Shown: positions 16,533 to 25,879 of the stretch, piece by piece
Layout of the letters: every line of letters begins with the position of its first letter
How positions within the stretch are numbered: position 1 is the first letter of the stretch
Assembly: GCA_900552545.1 (NCBI GenBank)
Contig: USAL01000008.1
Span: forward strand, 1-33,175
Source of the DNA: an uncultured Sutterella sp.
GTDB lineage: Bacteria > Pseudomonadota > Gammaproteobacteria > Burkholderiales > Burkholderiaceae_F
Direction: 5' to 3'
Length of the DNA: 33,175 bases
Notes under the pieces: generated by a model
What the model was told of the DNA's origin: nothing
Seen by the model: the letters and a program-made list of their open reading frames with translations, nothing else
The model's database searches: none
Program-made: the position numbers and the translations under genes

Positions 16533-17213
16533 CTATCTGATACGGTTTTCAAGAATGTCCGCGCAGACGGCTTTGACGTCGTCACGGATGGTGTCAAAGC
16601 CGTGGTCGGCCGCCCACGCGTCGATCGGCATGCCCTCGTTGTAGCCCGTGCGCACGAGGACTGCCTTGACGCCCGCCGCACGGGCGGCAAGCGCATCGTT
16701 GGACGAGTCGCCCACCATCACCGCCTCGGCGGCCGAAATGCGAAGCTGCCGGCACGCCAGAAGCAGCATGTCGCCCTCGGGCTTGGGGTGCTTCGTATCA
16801 TCGCCGCAGATCACCGCATCGAAGGCTTCCTCAAGGTCGTTGCGCTCAAGAAGGTCCTCGGTCATGCGGCGCATCTTGTTCGTCACCAAAGCAGCCTTGA
16901 TGCCCGCGCCGCGCAGCAGGTCGATGCCTTCGAGCGCGCCCGGATAAAAGGCCGTCGGAACGTCGAGCTCGCGCACCGCCTTGGCGTACTCCTGCATCAT
17001 CGCCTCGATCGTCTGATCGGTCGGAAAGATCCCGCGCGCTTCGCACACGCGCTCAAAAAGAACGCGCGCGCCCTTGCCCACCATGCGGCTTACCTCTTCA
17101 ACCGTAAAGGGACGCATGCGCACCACGCGCATGATGGCGTTGACGCCTTCGGTCAACTCGGGCGCCGAATCAACGAGCGTGCCGTCAAGATCAAAAAACA
17201 CCGCGCGAATCAT
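16533..17213 (-). CDS. gph: Phosphoglycolate phosphatase (HAD superfamily)
   Basis: Dephosphorylates 2-phosphoglycolate formed in DNA repair or by oxygenase side reactions. The start at 17213 is favoured by a GAGGA site and by beginning directly with MIRAVFFDLDGTLVDSA; the longer open frame upstream overlaps the acetyltransferase gene and looks unlike protein. The 226-residue protein has HAD motif I with Asp8 and Asp10, the alpha-helical cap, motif II around LVTNK, motif III Lys in KHPKPEGD, and motif IV VMVGDSSNDALAARAAG. Pyrophosphatase or other small-phosphate specificities cannot be excluded in this family. It is the last gene of a likely prfC-acetyltransferase-gph operon, 26 bp after the previous stop. 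Confidence 0.88.
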   Translation of the reverse strand: MIRAVFFDLDGTLVDSAPELTEGVNAIMRVVRMRPFTVEEVSRMVGKGARVLFERVCEARGIFPTDQTIEAMMQEYAKAVRELDVPTAFYPGALEGIDLLRGAGIKAALVTNKMRRMTEDLLERNDLEEAFDAVICGDDTKHPKPEGDMLLLACRQLRISAAEAVMVGDSSNDALAARAAGVKAVLVRTGYNEGMPIDAWAADHGFDTIRDDVKAVCADILENRIR

Positions 17214-17239
17214 TTGTCTTCTTCCTCTCTGCGGTCTCT

Positions 17240-17770
17240 TTAGTGCGAGGCCTGCGAAAACTCCAGAATCATGTCGTTCCAGACAGCGCCGCCGTGCACC
17301 GAGGCCGAACGGCCGAGAAGCTTGAAGCCCAGCTCTTCGTACCAGGCGATCTTCTCGTCCTTGCAGGTGAGAACGCACCCGAGGCGGCCTTCCTCGCGCG
17401 CGGCATTGATGACGGCGCGGATCATGGCCGCACCGAGCCCGCGGCGGCGCCACTGCGGCAGCACGTTGATGCCGTAGACCGACTGCCAGGCCCCGTGGGG
17501 ATCGTGGCTGGCGGCATCGGCGTACATCTCGTCGGCGATGGTGCGGCTGTTGATCACCGCGCCGTCGACAAAGCCCACGACGCCCGCCTCATCGGTCTCG
17601 ATGAGCCAGAAGTGGTCGGCAAAGTACTTGAGCCGCTCAGCGAATTCTTCGCGCGGGCACGCTTCGGCCGGCGGAAAGCAGGCCGCCTCGATTGAGGCAA
17701 CGACGTCAAGGTCGCCCGGCACGGCGCGGCGCACGCGAAAGGCGGGCGCATCGTTTTCTAGCTGCGGCAT
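17240..17770 (-). CDS. GNAT-family N-acetyltransferase
   Basis: Cytoplasmic acetyl-CoA-dependent acetyltransferase of 176 residues. The N-terminal strand FRVRRAVPGDLDVVASIEAACFP, the central INVLPQWRRRGLGAAMIRAVINAA containing the acetyl-CoA loop (QWRRRGLGAA), and the C-terminal AWYEELGFKLLG are the standard GNAT motifs C, A and B. The EAACFPPAEA segment resembles the arylalkylamine N-acetyltransferase-like branch, but the substrate is unknown. It lies 20 bp after prfC and 26 bp before gph on the same strand, so co-transcription is likely. The neighbours do not reveal its target. Confidence 0.85.
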   Translation of the reverse strand: MPQLENDAPAFRVRRAVPGDLDVVASIEAACFPPAEACPREEFAERLKYFADHFWLIETDEAGVVGFVDGAVINSRTIADEMYADAASHDPHGAWQSVYGINVLPQWRRRGLGAAMIRAVINAAREEGRLGCVLTCKDEKIAWYEELGFKLLGRSASVHGGAVWNDMILEFSQASH

Positions 17771-17790
17771 TTGAAACTCGCTCCCCGCCT

Positions 17791-19389
17791 TTATTCAAAC
17801 TTCTGACCCTGCTCGCGGGTCGTTCTGAACTCGACCTGCGGCCAGTGCTTCTGGGTCGTCATGAGGTTGTAGACCGAGGTCGCCATGTAGCAGAGGTTGC
17901 CCTCGCTGTCGCGCGCGAGGCGATTCGACTGTTCGTCGCAGAACTCCTTTTTCGTCTTCTCGTCGGGGAAGACGAGCCAGCGGGCCGTGGCGACGTCGCA
18001 GGCCTCGTAGATCGCATCGACCTTGTATTCGGTCGCAAGGCGCTGCGCGACGATTTCAAACTGCAGCTGCCCGACGGCGCCCAGCATCAAGTCGCCGAAC
18101 TCGCCCTCAAAGACCTGAATCGCGCCTTCTTCGCCCAGCTCCTTGAGGCCCTGGTGAAGCTGCTTGCCCTTTAAGGGATCGCGGGCGCGCGCAGAGCGGA
18201 AAAGTTCCGGCGCAAAGTACGGAATGCCGGTAAAGCCAAGCTTTTCACCTTCGGTGAGGGTGTCGCCGATATGAAGCTGCCCGTGGTTGTAGATGCCGAT
18301 GATGTCGCCCGCGTAGGCTTCCTGCATGTGCACGCGCTCGTTGGCCATGAAGGTAAGGGCATTGGCAATCTTCATCTCGCGCCCTTCGCGCAGGTGCTGC
18401 ACCTTCATGCCGGGCGTGTAGCTCCCCGAGCAGACGCGAAAGAACGCGATGCGGTCGCGGTGGTGCGGATCCATGTTGGCCTGGATCTTGAAGACAAAGC
18501 CCGTGAAGCGCTCCTCATAAGGATCGACCTTGCGCACCGTCGCGTCGCGCGGCTGCGGCTCGGGCGCCCAGTCGACCAACGCCTGCAGAACGTCCTTGAC
18601 GCCAAAGTTGTTCACGCCCGAACCAAAGAAGACGGGGCTCTGTTCGCCCTTGAGGAACTTCTCAAGCGAGAAGGGCTCGGTTGCACCCTGCACGAGCTCG
18701 ATCGCCTCGCGCACCGGGCCGATTTCCATCGGGAAGAGTTCGTCGAGGCGCGGATTGTCGAGCCCCTCGATCAATTCGGTGTCGGTAGCAAGCTTCTCGG
18801 TGCCCGGCGCAAAGCGCACGAGGTGGTTGTGCAGCAGCGAAAAGACGCCGCGGAAGGTCTTGCCCATGCCGATGGGCCAGGTGATCGGCACGCACTGGAG
18901 CTTTAACACGGACTCGATTTCCCCCAGCAGATCGAGCGGATCGCGCACCTCGCGGTCGAGCTTGTTGATGAAGGTGATGATGGGCGTGTTGCGCATGCGG
19001 CAGACGTTCAAAAGCTTGATCGTCTGCGCCTCGACGCCCTTGGCGGCGTCGATCACCATCACCGCCGCATCCACGGCCGTGAGCACGCGGTAGGTGTCTT
19101 CCGAGAAGTCCTCGTGGCCCGGGGTGTCGAGCAGGTTGATGATGTGGTCCTGGTACTCGAACTGCATCACCGAGCTCGTCACCGAGATGCCGCGCTGCTT
19201 TTCGACTTCCATCCAGTCGCTCGTGGCGTGGCGCGCCGCCTTGCGGCCCTTCACCGCCCCGGCCATCTGAATGGCGCCGCCGAACAAAAGCAGCTTTTCG
19301 GTCAACGTGGTCTTGCCCGCGTCAGGGTGAGAAATGATGTCAAAAGTGCGGCGTCGCTTGACTTCCCGCTCAATGGCTTGCTTGGACAT
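17791..19389 (-). CDS. prfC: Peptide chain release factor 3
   Basis: GTPase that recycles RF1/RF2 from the ribosome after termination. The start at 19389 gives 532 residues, close to the 529 of E. coli RF3; the open frame extends further upstream but without matching sequence. The P-loop is SHPDAGKTT (about residues 20-28), followed by the RGISVTSSVMQF switch I region, DTPGHEDF, and NKLDRE. RF3-specific blocks such as FKGVYxL-like TFRGVFSLLHN and the C-terminal QLQFEIVAQRLATEY are present. The ribosome-binding site is weak. It is the first gene of a likely operon with the acetyltransferase and gph, and is divergent from the permease gene. Confidence 0.95.
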   Translation of the reverse strand: MSKQAIEREVKRRRTFDIISHPDAGKTTLTEKLLLFGGAIQMAGAVKGRKAARHATSDWMEVEKQRGISVTSSVMQFEYQDHIINLLDTPGHEDFSEDTYRVLTAVDAAVMVIDAAKGVEAQTIKLLNVCRMRNTPIITFINKLDREVRDPLDLLGEIESVLKLQCVPITWPIGMGKTFRGVFSLLHNHLVRFAPGTEKLATDTELIEGLDNPRLDELFPMEIGPVREAIELVQGATEPFSLEKFLKGEQSPVFFGSGVNNFGVKDVLQALVDWAPEPQPRDATVRKVDPYEERFTGFVFKIQANMDPHHRDRIAFFRVCSGSYTPGMKVQHLREGREMKIANALTFMANERVHMQEAYAGDIIGIYNHGQLHIGDTLTEGEKLGFTGIPYFAPELFRSARARDPLKGKQLHQGLKELGEEGAIQVFEGEFGDLMLGAVGQLQFEIVAQRLATEYKVDAIYEACDVATARWLVFPDEKTKKEFCDEQSNRLARDSEGNLCYMATSVYNLMTTQKHWPQVEFRTTREQGQKFE

Positions 19390-19845
19390 GAATGAAAATG
19401 AAAGGCACGAAAAATAAGGTCGTCGCGGCGCATCCCGCGGCCGCTGCAGATCCGGCCGGTGATTGAAAGACAAGGCGCCCTGCGCCCTCGGACAACGAAG
19501 AAATACGGTCGGCGGCAGCAGAAAACGACGGCAAAAATTCGGGGAAAATCAACCGCTTGCGAAGACTTCCCCCGTCACTTTTTCCAGTGGAGGCGTATTT
19601 TCGCCCATTTTGCGCTTTTGTGCCCGTTTTTCCCCCCGGGGAGGAGGCATCAAAGTAGGCATCTCTGCCGAAGCGCCGCAACGAAGTGCGTCGATACAAT
19701 GTTGCACGGCGCCGGCATCCAAGAATTTCAACACAAAGGCCTGAGGGCTCGAAAGCCTCTCATTCCCGCTTCCGAAGTCCCCGAGGCCTCAAAGCAGCAG
19801 CCCCGCTTCCGGCACCGCTTGAAAAACCAAATTCGGAGAATTCTC
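19390..19845. other. Intergenic region between divergent prfC and the permease gene
   Basis: No gene is supported in 456 bp. A -10-like TACAAT is at 19695-19700 on the plus strand but has no convincing -35. A short imperfect hairpin (GAG-G-GCT/AGC-CTC) lies near 19745-19761. I see no recognisable pyrimidine attenuator or purine riboswitch. Confidence 0.45.
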
Positions 19846-21126
19846 ATGGGTTACTTTCCCTCCTGGAAGCTCAAGACGGACGGCATCGTCGGCCCCGACG
19901 AGCGGCTTCCGGCCGCACAGATGGCCGCGCTCGGCGTGCAGCACGTGGTCGCCATGTTCGGCTCGACCATTCTTGCCCCGCTGCTCATGGGCTTTGACCC
20001 CAACGTCGCGGTTTTGATGAGCGGCATCGGCACGCTCATCTTCTTTCTCATCGTGGGCGGCCGCGTGCCGAGCTACCTCGGAAGCTCCTTTGCCTTCATC
20101 GGCGTGGTGATCGCCGCCACGGGCTATACGGCGGGCGCAGGGCGTAACGCCAACATCGGGCGTGCGTGCGGAGGCATCATCGTCTGCGGCCTTGTGTACT
20201 GTCTCATCGCACTCATCGTGATGTACACGGGCGTCAACTGGGTGGAAAAACTCATGCCGCCCGTCGTCACGGGCGCCGTGGTGGCCGTGAGCGGCCTCAA
20301 CCTCGCGCCCACGGCCGTCAAGAGCGTGGGCGCGACCCCGTTTGACGCCTGGATGGCGCTCCTCACGGTGCTGTGCGTGGGGCTTGTGGCGGTCAACACG
20401 CGCGGTCTCCTGCAAAAGCTCCTCATCCTTGCGGGCCTTGCGATCGCCTACTTCATCTACTTCGTGCTGGCCAATCTGCTGGGCTACGGAAAGCCCATTG
20501 ACTTTGCGACGGTTGCCGCCGCCGACTGGATTGGGCTTCCGCACTTTCACGCCCCGGTCTTCAACATCGACGCCATTCTTCTCATCGTCCCGGTCGTGAT
20601 CATTCTCGTGGCGGAAAACCTCGGCCACGTCAAGGCCGTCACCGCGATGACGGGCCGCAACCTTGACCCGTACATGGGTCGCGCCTTTCTGGGCGACGGC
20701 GTAGCGACCATCGTCGCCGCAAGCGTGGGCGGCACGGGCGTGACGACCTACGGCGAAAACATCGGCGTAATGGCCGCCAACCGCGTCTACTCGACGCTTC
20801 TTTTCGTCATCGCCGCCTGCTTTGCCATCATCCTTGGCTTCTCGCCCAAGTTCGGTGCCGTCATCCAGACCATTCCGCAGCCGATTCTGGGCGGCACCTC
20901 GATCGTCGTCTTCGGCCTCATCGCCGTGGCCGGCGCCCGCATCTGGGTGGTGAACCAGGTCGACTTCGGCAAGAACCGAAACCTGATCGTGGCGGCCGTG
21001 ACGATGATTCTGGGCGGGGGCGACTTCTCGCTCACGTTCTTCGGCTTCACCTTCGGCGGCATCGGTACGGCCACGTTCGGCGCCATCATCCTCAACGCCA
21101 TCATGAGCATCGGCGAACGTCGATAA
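19846..21126 (+). CDS. NCS2-family uracil/xanthine permease (UraA-like)
   Basis: Inner-membrane nucleobase:proton symporter. The start at 19846 is supported by a CGGAG site and by the family N-terminus (DERLPAAQMAALGVQHVVAMFGSTILAPLLMG); the upstream open extension is not protein-like. The 426-residue protein has about 12-14 hydrophobic segments. The two glutamates that bind substrate in UraA have counterparts: Glu257 in VAENLGHV and Glu304 in TTYGENIGVMAA. This combination favours uracil over xanthine, but specificity is not certain. No upp or pyr gene is adjacent, so pathway context is missing. Confidence 0.88.
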   Translation: MGYFPSWKLKTDGIVGPDERLPAAQMAALGVQHVVAMFGSTILAPLLMGFDPNVAVLMSGIGTLIFFLIVGGRVPSYLGSSFAFIGVVIAATGYTAGAGRNANIGRACGGIIVCGLVYCLIALIVMYTGVNWVEKLMPPVVTGAVVAVSGLNLAPTAVKSVGATPFDAWMALLTVLCVGLVAVNTRGLLQKLLILAGLAIAYFIYFVLANLLGYGKPIDFATVAAADWIGLPHFHAPVFNIDAILLIVPVVIILVAENLGHVKAVTAMTGRNLDPYMGRAFLGDGVATIVAASVGGTGVTTYGENIGVMAANRVYSTLLFVIAACFAIILGFSPKFGAVIQTIPQPILGGTSIVVFGLIAVAGARIWVVNQVDFGKNRNLIVAAVTMILGGGDFSLTFFGFTFGGIGTATFGAIILNAIMSIGERR

Positions 21127-21144
21127 CGGTTGTAGAAAAGCAAG

Positions 21145-21190
21145 AAGCCGGCGGTCTTTCCGCTTGAAACGGAAAACCCTGCCGGCTTTT
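21145..21190 (+). terminator. Terminator after the permease gene
   Basis: AAGCCGGC (21145-21152) pairs with GCCGGCTT (21181-21188), with an inner perfect stem TTTCCG/CGGAAA (21157-21162 and 21170-21175), then TT. It begins 18 bp after the stop codon. Confidence 0.8.
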
Positions 21191-21203
21191 AAGCTCGTGT
21201 TTT

Positions 21204-21238
21204 AAAGGCGTCCGGGCACTGGGTCCGGGCGCCTTTTT
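21204..21238. terminator. Bidirectional terminator between the permease and M20 peptidase genes
   Basis: GGCGTCCGG pairs with CCGGGCGCC (one T-G pair) inside flanking AAA and TTTTT, so it has a T-run on both strands. It lies just past the 3' end of the M20 peptidase gene. Confidence 0.8.
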
Positions 21239-21250
21239 CACAAGTGCTTT

Positions 21251-22525
21251 TTACTTGCTGCGCTTTTCAAGCACGGGCTCGGTGACGCCCTTGACGCCCA
21301 CGAGCACGAGCGCGGTGAGAAGCGCGAGCTGCGGTCCAAGATAGGCGTCCTTCGGGTCGTACCACTCCTTGACGTTGTGGTTGTTGCCCTCGGCGCCGCC
21401 GCCGCCCAGCGTCGTGGCGGGCACGCCGCAATTGATGGCGATGTTGTGGTCGGTCGAGGCGACGGCGGACTTCTTGAGCTCGATGTCGAGCGCGGCCATC
21501 GCCGCGCGCGAAGCCTGAAGCACGCTCGTCGAGTCGTCCTGCTGGCCGCCCGGACGGTGGCCGATCGGCTCAAGGCGCAGCTTCACGATGTTTTCTCCCT
21601 CGGCGTTCCAGCGGGCGTTTTCCTCCTTGCAGGCCGCTTCGATCAAGGGCAGGATCTGCGCCTCGATCTCGTCGAGCTCGCGAGCGCCGGCGCTGCGCAT
21701 GTCGAGTTCCATCTCGCAGTGCGCGGCAATGGAGTTCACCGTAGTGCCGCCCGCGATCGTGCCGCAGGTGAAGGTCGTCTTGGGATCGGCGCAGGGCTCG
21801 ACGTCGGCGATCTTGGCAATCGCGCGTCCCATGGCGTGGATGGCCGACGGATAGCCGTAGTTCTTCCAGGAGTGTCCGCCCGGGCCGTCAAAGTGCACGC
21901 GATAGCGCTTGGAGCCCGTCGCGGCCGAGAGCACGCGGTGAATGTCGACGCCGTCAATCGAGATGAAGCCGTCGATCGGCAGACCCGACTTGTGGAAGAG
22001 GTACTTGGAGCCGCGCAGGTCGCCGTTGCCTTCTTCGCCCACGGTGCACACGAAGTAGATGTCGCCCACGGTCTCGATCTTTTCTTCCTCGAGCGTGCGC
22101 AGCACCTGCAGGATCACCGCAAGGCCACGGGCGTCGTCGCTGATGCCGGGCGCGTGCAGAATGCCGTTTTCCTCACGCACCTTGACGTCGGTGCCCGCCG
22201 GGAAAACCGTGTCCTGATGGGCTGCCAGCACGAGCACGGGGCCGTTGCCCGCGCCGCGGCGCACGGCAATGACGTTGCCCTCGGGGTCCATCGTCACGTC
22301 CTCAAGCCCGAGCGCCTTGAAGCGCTCGATCATGTTGAGGCCGCGGTTCTTCTCATGAAACGGGGGCGCTTCGACCTCCGTAATCGCAATCTGATCGGCA
22401 AGGGTGACCTTTTCATCGCGCTTGATGTCAGAAAGCGCGGCCTGCACCGCCGGCAATGCACAAAGAGTCTGCGTGCGGTCGGTCACAAAGCCGATCACCG
22501 GCGCAAGCTGCTTAGGGTCGCTCAT
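21251..22525 (-). CDS. M20-family metallopeptidase (peptidase T-like)
   Basis: Predicted two-zinc aminopeptidase or amidohydrolase acting on small peptides or N-acyl substrates in the cytoplasm. The start at 22525 is fixed by an AAGGAG site (22536-22541). The 424-residue protein has the M20 metal-site blocks in order: LAAHQDTVFPAG (His and Asp ligands), GISDDARGLAV (bridging Asp), VGEEGNGDLRG (catalytic Glu pair), SIDG, the dimerisation lid, and the C-terminal GGGGAEGNNHNVKEW with the last His ligand. It resembles PepT-like proteins more than ArgE or DapE, but the substrate is not known. It lies 209 bp downstream of tex on the same strand with no clear terminator between them. Confidence 0.85.
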   Translation of the reverse strand: MSDPKQLAPVIGFVTDRTQTLCALPAVQAALSDIKRDEKVTLADQIAITEVEAPPFHEKNRGLNMIERFKALGLEDVTMDPEGNVIAVRRGAGNGPVLVLAAHQDTVFPAGTDVKVREENGILHAPGISDDARGLAVILQVLRTLEEEKIETVGDIYFVCTVGEEGNGDLRGSKYLFHKSGLPIDGFISIDGVDIHRVLSAATGSKRYRVHFDGPGGHSWKNYGYPSAIHAMGRAIAKIADVEPCADPKTTFTCGTIAGGTTVNSIAAHCEMELDMRSAGARELDEIEAQILPLIEAACKEENARWNAEGENIVKLRLEPIGHRPGGQQDDSTSVLQASRAAMAALDIELKKSAVASTDHNIAINCGVPATTLGGGGAEGNNHNVKEWYDPKDAYLGPQLALLTALVLVGVKGVTEPVLEKRSK

Positions 22526-22734
22526 AGGCTCAATCTCCTTGAAACACGTGTTGCTGATTGCTGATCCTGCGGGTGCCGCAAGCCCACAGCGGCGCGGCGG
22601 CAAACTGCTAGCGCCGCGCCGTTGACGCTTTCTCAATTGCAAGGCCCTTGCACCTTCAGGCGTTCTTGCGGGGTAGTTTAGACGAAACCCCTAGACAAAA
22701 CACCTAGTCCGGGGGCCTCGTCACCACCCATCCT

Positions 22735-25077
22735 TTAGCGCTTGAGCTTGAGGCCCGCAAAGGCGGCCGCCATGGCGCCCGCGGGCTTGGCTGCGGGCTT
22801 GGCGGGCTTCACAAAGCGCTGGTGTCCCCCGGCGCTGCCCGCACCGTGCGCGGGGCGCGCGGCCGACTTGTCGGCGCCCTTGCCCTGGGTGCGCATCGAA
22901 AGGCTGATGCGCTTGCGCGCGACGTCGACGTCGAGCACGCGGACCTTGACGATGTCGCCCACCTTCACCACCTCGCGAGGATCCTTGACGAAGCGATCGG
23001 CAAGTTCAGAAACATGCACCAGGCCGTCCTGATGCACGCCGATGTCGACGAAGGCACCGAAGGCCGCCACGTTGCTCACCGCACCTTCGATCACCATGCC
23101 CGGGACGAGGTCGCTGATTTCGTGCACGGTTTCGGAGAACTTCGCGGTCTTGAATTCCGGGCGCGGATCGCGGCCGGGCTTTTCAAGCTCAATCAAAATG
23201 TCGCGCACGGTCGGGATGCCGAACTTCTCGTCGGTGAAGTCCGCCGCATGAAGCTTCGAAAGAACGGCATGGTTGCCGATCAATTCCTTGACGCCCAAGC
23301 CCGTCTTCTCGACGATGCGCTCGACGACGGGGTAGGACTCGGGGTGCACGGCCGAGGCGTCAAGGGGATTGGCGCCGTCGGGAATGCGCAGAAAGCCCGC
23401 GGCCTGCTCAAAGGTCTTGGGGCCAAGACGCGGGACAGACAAGAGCACCTTTCTGTCGGCAAAGGAGCCGTTGGCGTCGCGATAGGCGACGATCGCCTTG
23501 GCCTGCGTGGCGGTAAGACCCGAGACGCGCTGCAGCAAAGCGGCCGATGCCGTGTTGACGTCCACGCCCACGGCGTTCACGCAGTCTTCGACCACCGCAT
23601 CGAGCTTGCGGGCAAGTTCCGTCTGATTGACGTCGTGCTGATATTGGCCCACGCCGATCGCCTTGGGATCGATCTTGACCAATTCGGCCAACGGATCCTG
23701 CAGGCGGCGCGCAATCGAAACCGCGCCGCGGTAGCTCACGTCGAGGTCAGGCAATTCGGCTGCGGCCGCAGCCGAGGCCGAATAGACCGAGGCGCCCGCT
23801 TCGCTCACCACGACCTTCGTCAAATGCAGTTCCGGGTGCTGCGCGATCAGGTCGCCCGCCAACTTGTCGGTTTCGCGGCTAGCCGTGCCGTTGCCGATCG
23901 AGATCAGAACCGCGTGGTGGCGCCGTGCGAGGTCGGCAAGCTTTACGATCGATCCCTGCCAGTCGCGGCGAGGCTCGTGGGGATAGATGACGCAGGTCTC
24001 AAGCACCGCGCCCGTTTCCGAAATCACGGCCACCTTCACGCCCGTGCGGATGCCGGGATCAAGACCGATCACGGCCTTGTGGCCCGCCGGAGCCGCCAGA
24101 AGCAGATCCTTCAAGTTGGTGCCGAAAACGCCGATTGCTTCCAACTGCGCCTTGTCGCGCACGCGGGCAAAGAGCTCGCTTTCGATGGTCGCCAGGCACT
24201 TCACGCGCCAGGTCCAGCGCACGACGCCCGCAAGCCACTGATCGGCGGGCATGCCCTTGTCCTGCAGCCCGAGGAAGTCAGCGATCTTCGTCTGGCACGG
24301 ATGCACGGCGAGGGCCTCCTCCTCTTCAGAAAGCAGCATCTTGATCGTCAGCACGCCCTCCTGGCGGCCGCGGAAGACCGCAAGCGCCCGGTGCGAGGGG
24401 ATTTCATTCATCGGCTCGCTGTAGTCGAAGTAGTCGCGGAATTTGGCGGCTTCGGCCGTGGCCTCCTGCTCGGACACCACGCTCGAGACGAGGTAGGCGT
24501 TGTTCCAGAGGAATTCGCGCAGCATCTCGAGCATGTCGGCATTTTCCGCAAAGCGCTCGGCCAGAATGTCGCGCGCGCCGTCCAGGGCCGCCTTGACGTC
24601 GGCCACGCCCTTTAGCGCGTCGACGTACTTCGAAGCCTCGGTCTGGGGATCGAGCGAATGGTCGTCCAACAGCGCCTGCGCTAGGGGCTCAAGGCCCGCC
24701 TCGACAGCAATCTGCGCGCGGCTGCGGCGCTTGGGCTTGTAGGGCAGATAGAGGTCTTCCAGACGCTGCTTGGTGTCGGCCGCCTCGATCGCGTCCTTCA
24801 ACTCCTCGGTGAGCTTGCCCGATTCTTCCAAGGCCTTCAGGATCGCCGCGCGGCGCTCTTCGAGCTCGCGCTCGTAGATCAACTGCTCTTCAAGATTGCG
24901 CAGCTGCGTATCGTCAAGGCCGCCCGTGACTTCCTTGCGGTAGCGGGCGAGGAAGGGAACCGTGGCGCCGTCGTCCAAGAGCGCCACCGCGGCCGAGACC
25001 TGCTCGACGCGTGCGTTGATTGCCTGAGCGATGTGCCGGGCGATGCGCGCCTCGACGGTCGTGGAAAATTCAGTCAT
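22735..25077 (-). CDS. tex: Tex-family S1 RNA-binding transcription accessory protein
   Basis: Nucleic-acid-binding protein linked to transcription and gene expression control in bacteria. The 780-residue protein has the normal Tex order: N-terminal helical domain (ATVPFLARYRKEVTGGLDD), DLYLPYKPKRRSRAQIA, the YqgF/RNase H-like domain (VIGLDPGIRTGVKVAV), helix-hairpin-helix repeats (SASALLQRVSGLTATQAKAIVAYRD-like) and a C-terminal S1 domain at about residues 660-729 ending KRISLSMR. A 51-residue Ala/Pro/Lys-rich basic tail follows. No good ribosome-binding site is seen before the ATG. It is transcribed toward the M20 peptidase gene. Confidence 0.95.
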   Translation of the reverse strand: MTEFSTTVEARIARHIAQAINARVEQVSAAVALLDDGATVPFLARYRKEVTGGLDDTQLRNLEEQLIYERELEERRAAILKALEESGKLTEELKDAIEAADTKQRLEDLYLPYKPKRRSRAQIAVEAGLEPLAQALLDDHSLDPQTEASKYVDALKGVADVKAALDGARDILAERFAENADMLEMLREFLWNNAYLVSSVVSEQEATAEAAKFRDYFDYSEPMNEIPSHRALAVFRGRQEGVLTIKMLLSEEEEALAVHPCQTKIADFLGLQDKGMPADQWLAGVVRWTWRVKCLATIESELFARVRDKAQLEAIGVFGTNLKDLLLAAPAGHKAVIGLDPGIRTGVKVAVISETGAVLETCVIYPHEPRRDWQGSIVKLADLARRHHAVLISIGNGTASRETDKLAGDLIAQHPELHLTKVVVSEAGASVYSASAAAAAELPDLDVSYRGAVSIARRLQDPLAELVKIDPKAIGVGQYQHDVNQTELARKLDAVVEDCVNAVGVDVNTASAALLQRVSGLTATQAKAIVAYRDANGSFADRKVLLSVPRLGPKTFEQAAGFLRIPDGANPLDASAVHPESYPVVERIVEKTGLGVKELIGNHAVLSKLHAADFTDEKFGIPTVRDILIELEKPGRDPRPEFKTAKFSETVHEISDLVPGMVIEGAVSNVAAFGAFVDIGVHQDGLVHVSELADRFVKDPREVVKVGDIVKVRVLDVDVARKRISLSMRTQGKGADKSAARPAHGAGSAGGHQRFVKPAKPAAKPAGAMAAAFAGLKLKR

Positions 25078-25117
25078 GAGTCTGGAAGCAATAAAAGGGA
25101 AAAAACTTGGTCAGCAT

Positions 25118-25132
25118 GGCGGCCAGGCCGCC
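25118..25132 (-). other. GC-rich palindrome between the AtaL-like gene and tex
   Basis: GGCGGCC-A-GGCCGCC is a perfect 7-bp-arm palindrome. On the minus strand a T-run follows about 10 nt later, which is too far for a classical terminator. It could still weaken read-through from the upstream gene into tex. Confidence 0.35.
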
Positions 25133-25154
25133 AAACGATGAGCTGGCGTAGAGC

Positions 25155-25619
25155 CTAGTCGCAGAGCGCCGCAAGAAGCTGCTGCGCAAGGCTCTGATCC
25201 TTTGCGAGCCACGCCTTCTGCCGCAGCCCCTGCATGGCGGCGGAAAGCCCCGCAGCCTCGGCGTTCGGGGTTTCGAAATACTCAAAATGAAGCTTGAACG
25301 CGCCCGCCTCGTCCTCTTCGATCGTGATGTCAAGCCGCGACTCAGGAATCGGACCGCTTGCGGGCACAAGCGTCGTGAGCCGCTCGGGCGCAAGGAGCTC
25401 GGCCACATCGGAAACGACGAGCGACCCTCCGAAATCGAGCTCCCGGGCAAGGCGCTTTCTGCCGTCGTCGCTTGGGCAGGCGCTCACGCGGCTTGCTTGC
25501 ATGGACTCAACGTACTCGTGCGGGTTGTGCGCAAAGTCCTCAAGACCTGCCCAGAGGAGCTCCCGGGTGAGGTTCGCGTGGCCGCTCAAATCGATCGTGT
25601 GTTCAAAGACCTTCTGCAT
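25155..25619 (-). CDS. AtaL-like SRPBCC-family protein (DUF1857)
   Basis: Small protein of 154 residues predicted to form the SRPBCC/START-like helix-grip fold, which binds hydrophobic ligands. The start at 25619 is chosen because MQKVFEHTIDLSGHANLTRELLWAGLEDFAHNP matches the AtaL/DUF1857 N-terminus. The longer open frame upstream to 25865 is Arg/Pro-rich and not protein-like. RLDITIEEDEAGAFKLHFEYFET provides the expected beta-strands. The biochemical role of the family is poorly known. It is oriented with tex (78 bp upstream of it), and no clear ribosome-binding site is present. Confidence 0.75.
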   Translation of the reverse strand: MQKVFEHTIDLSGHANLTRELLWAGLEDFAHNPHEYVESMQASRVSACPSDDGRKRLARELDFGGSLVVSDVAELLAPERLTTLVPASGPIPESRLDITIEEDEAGAFKLHFEYFETPNAEAAGLSAAMQGLRQKAWLAKDQSLAQQLLAALCD

Positions 25620-25879
25620 GGGTGACGTGTGACGGTGCTTGCGCCGGGCGAGCGCGTCGAAAAAGAAACCAGGGCCGCGCCCTGATGAAGGAAACCGCCG
25701 CAAGGCCGTTTGAAGAGGCCCTCGGAGGGCAACCATTGTAGCCGCCGCCGGTGCGCTCTCCGAGCCCGGGATTCGGGATCGGACAAAACTGGGCAAAACG
25801 CGGATCAAACCGTGGAAGGAAAGCGGACCGCAGGAAGTTCTCCACGCGGCCCGTTTGAAGCTCAAATTTTCGGCTTTCG

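Noticed and set aside
19459..19845. N-terminal extension of the permease reading frame
   Set aside because: NCS2 proteins start close to the first membrane segment. The ATG at 19846 has a ribosome-binding site and the extension looks non-coding.
22822..24615. 597-codon open frame antisense to tex
   Set aside because: It lies wholly within tex, which matches its family end to end. The antisense composition is that of a third-position GC shadow.
25620..25865. N-terminal extension of the AtaL-like reading frame
   Set aside because: The extension is Arg/Pro/Ser-rich with no similarity to the family, and the ATG at 25619 begins the expected N-terminus.
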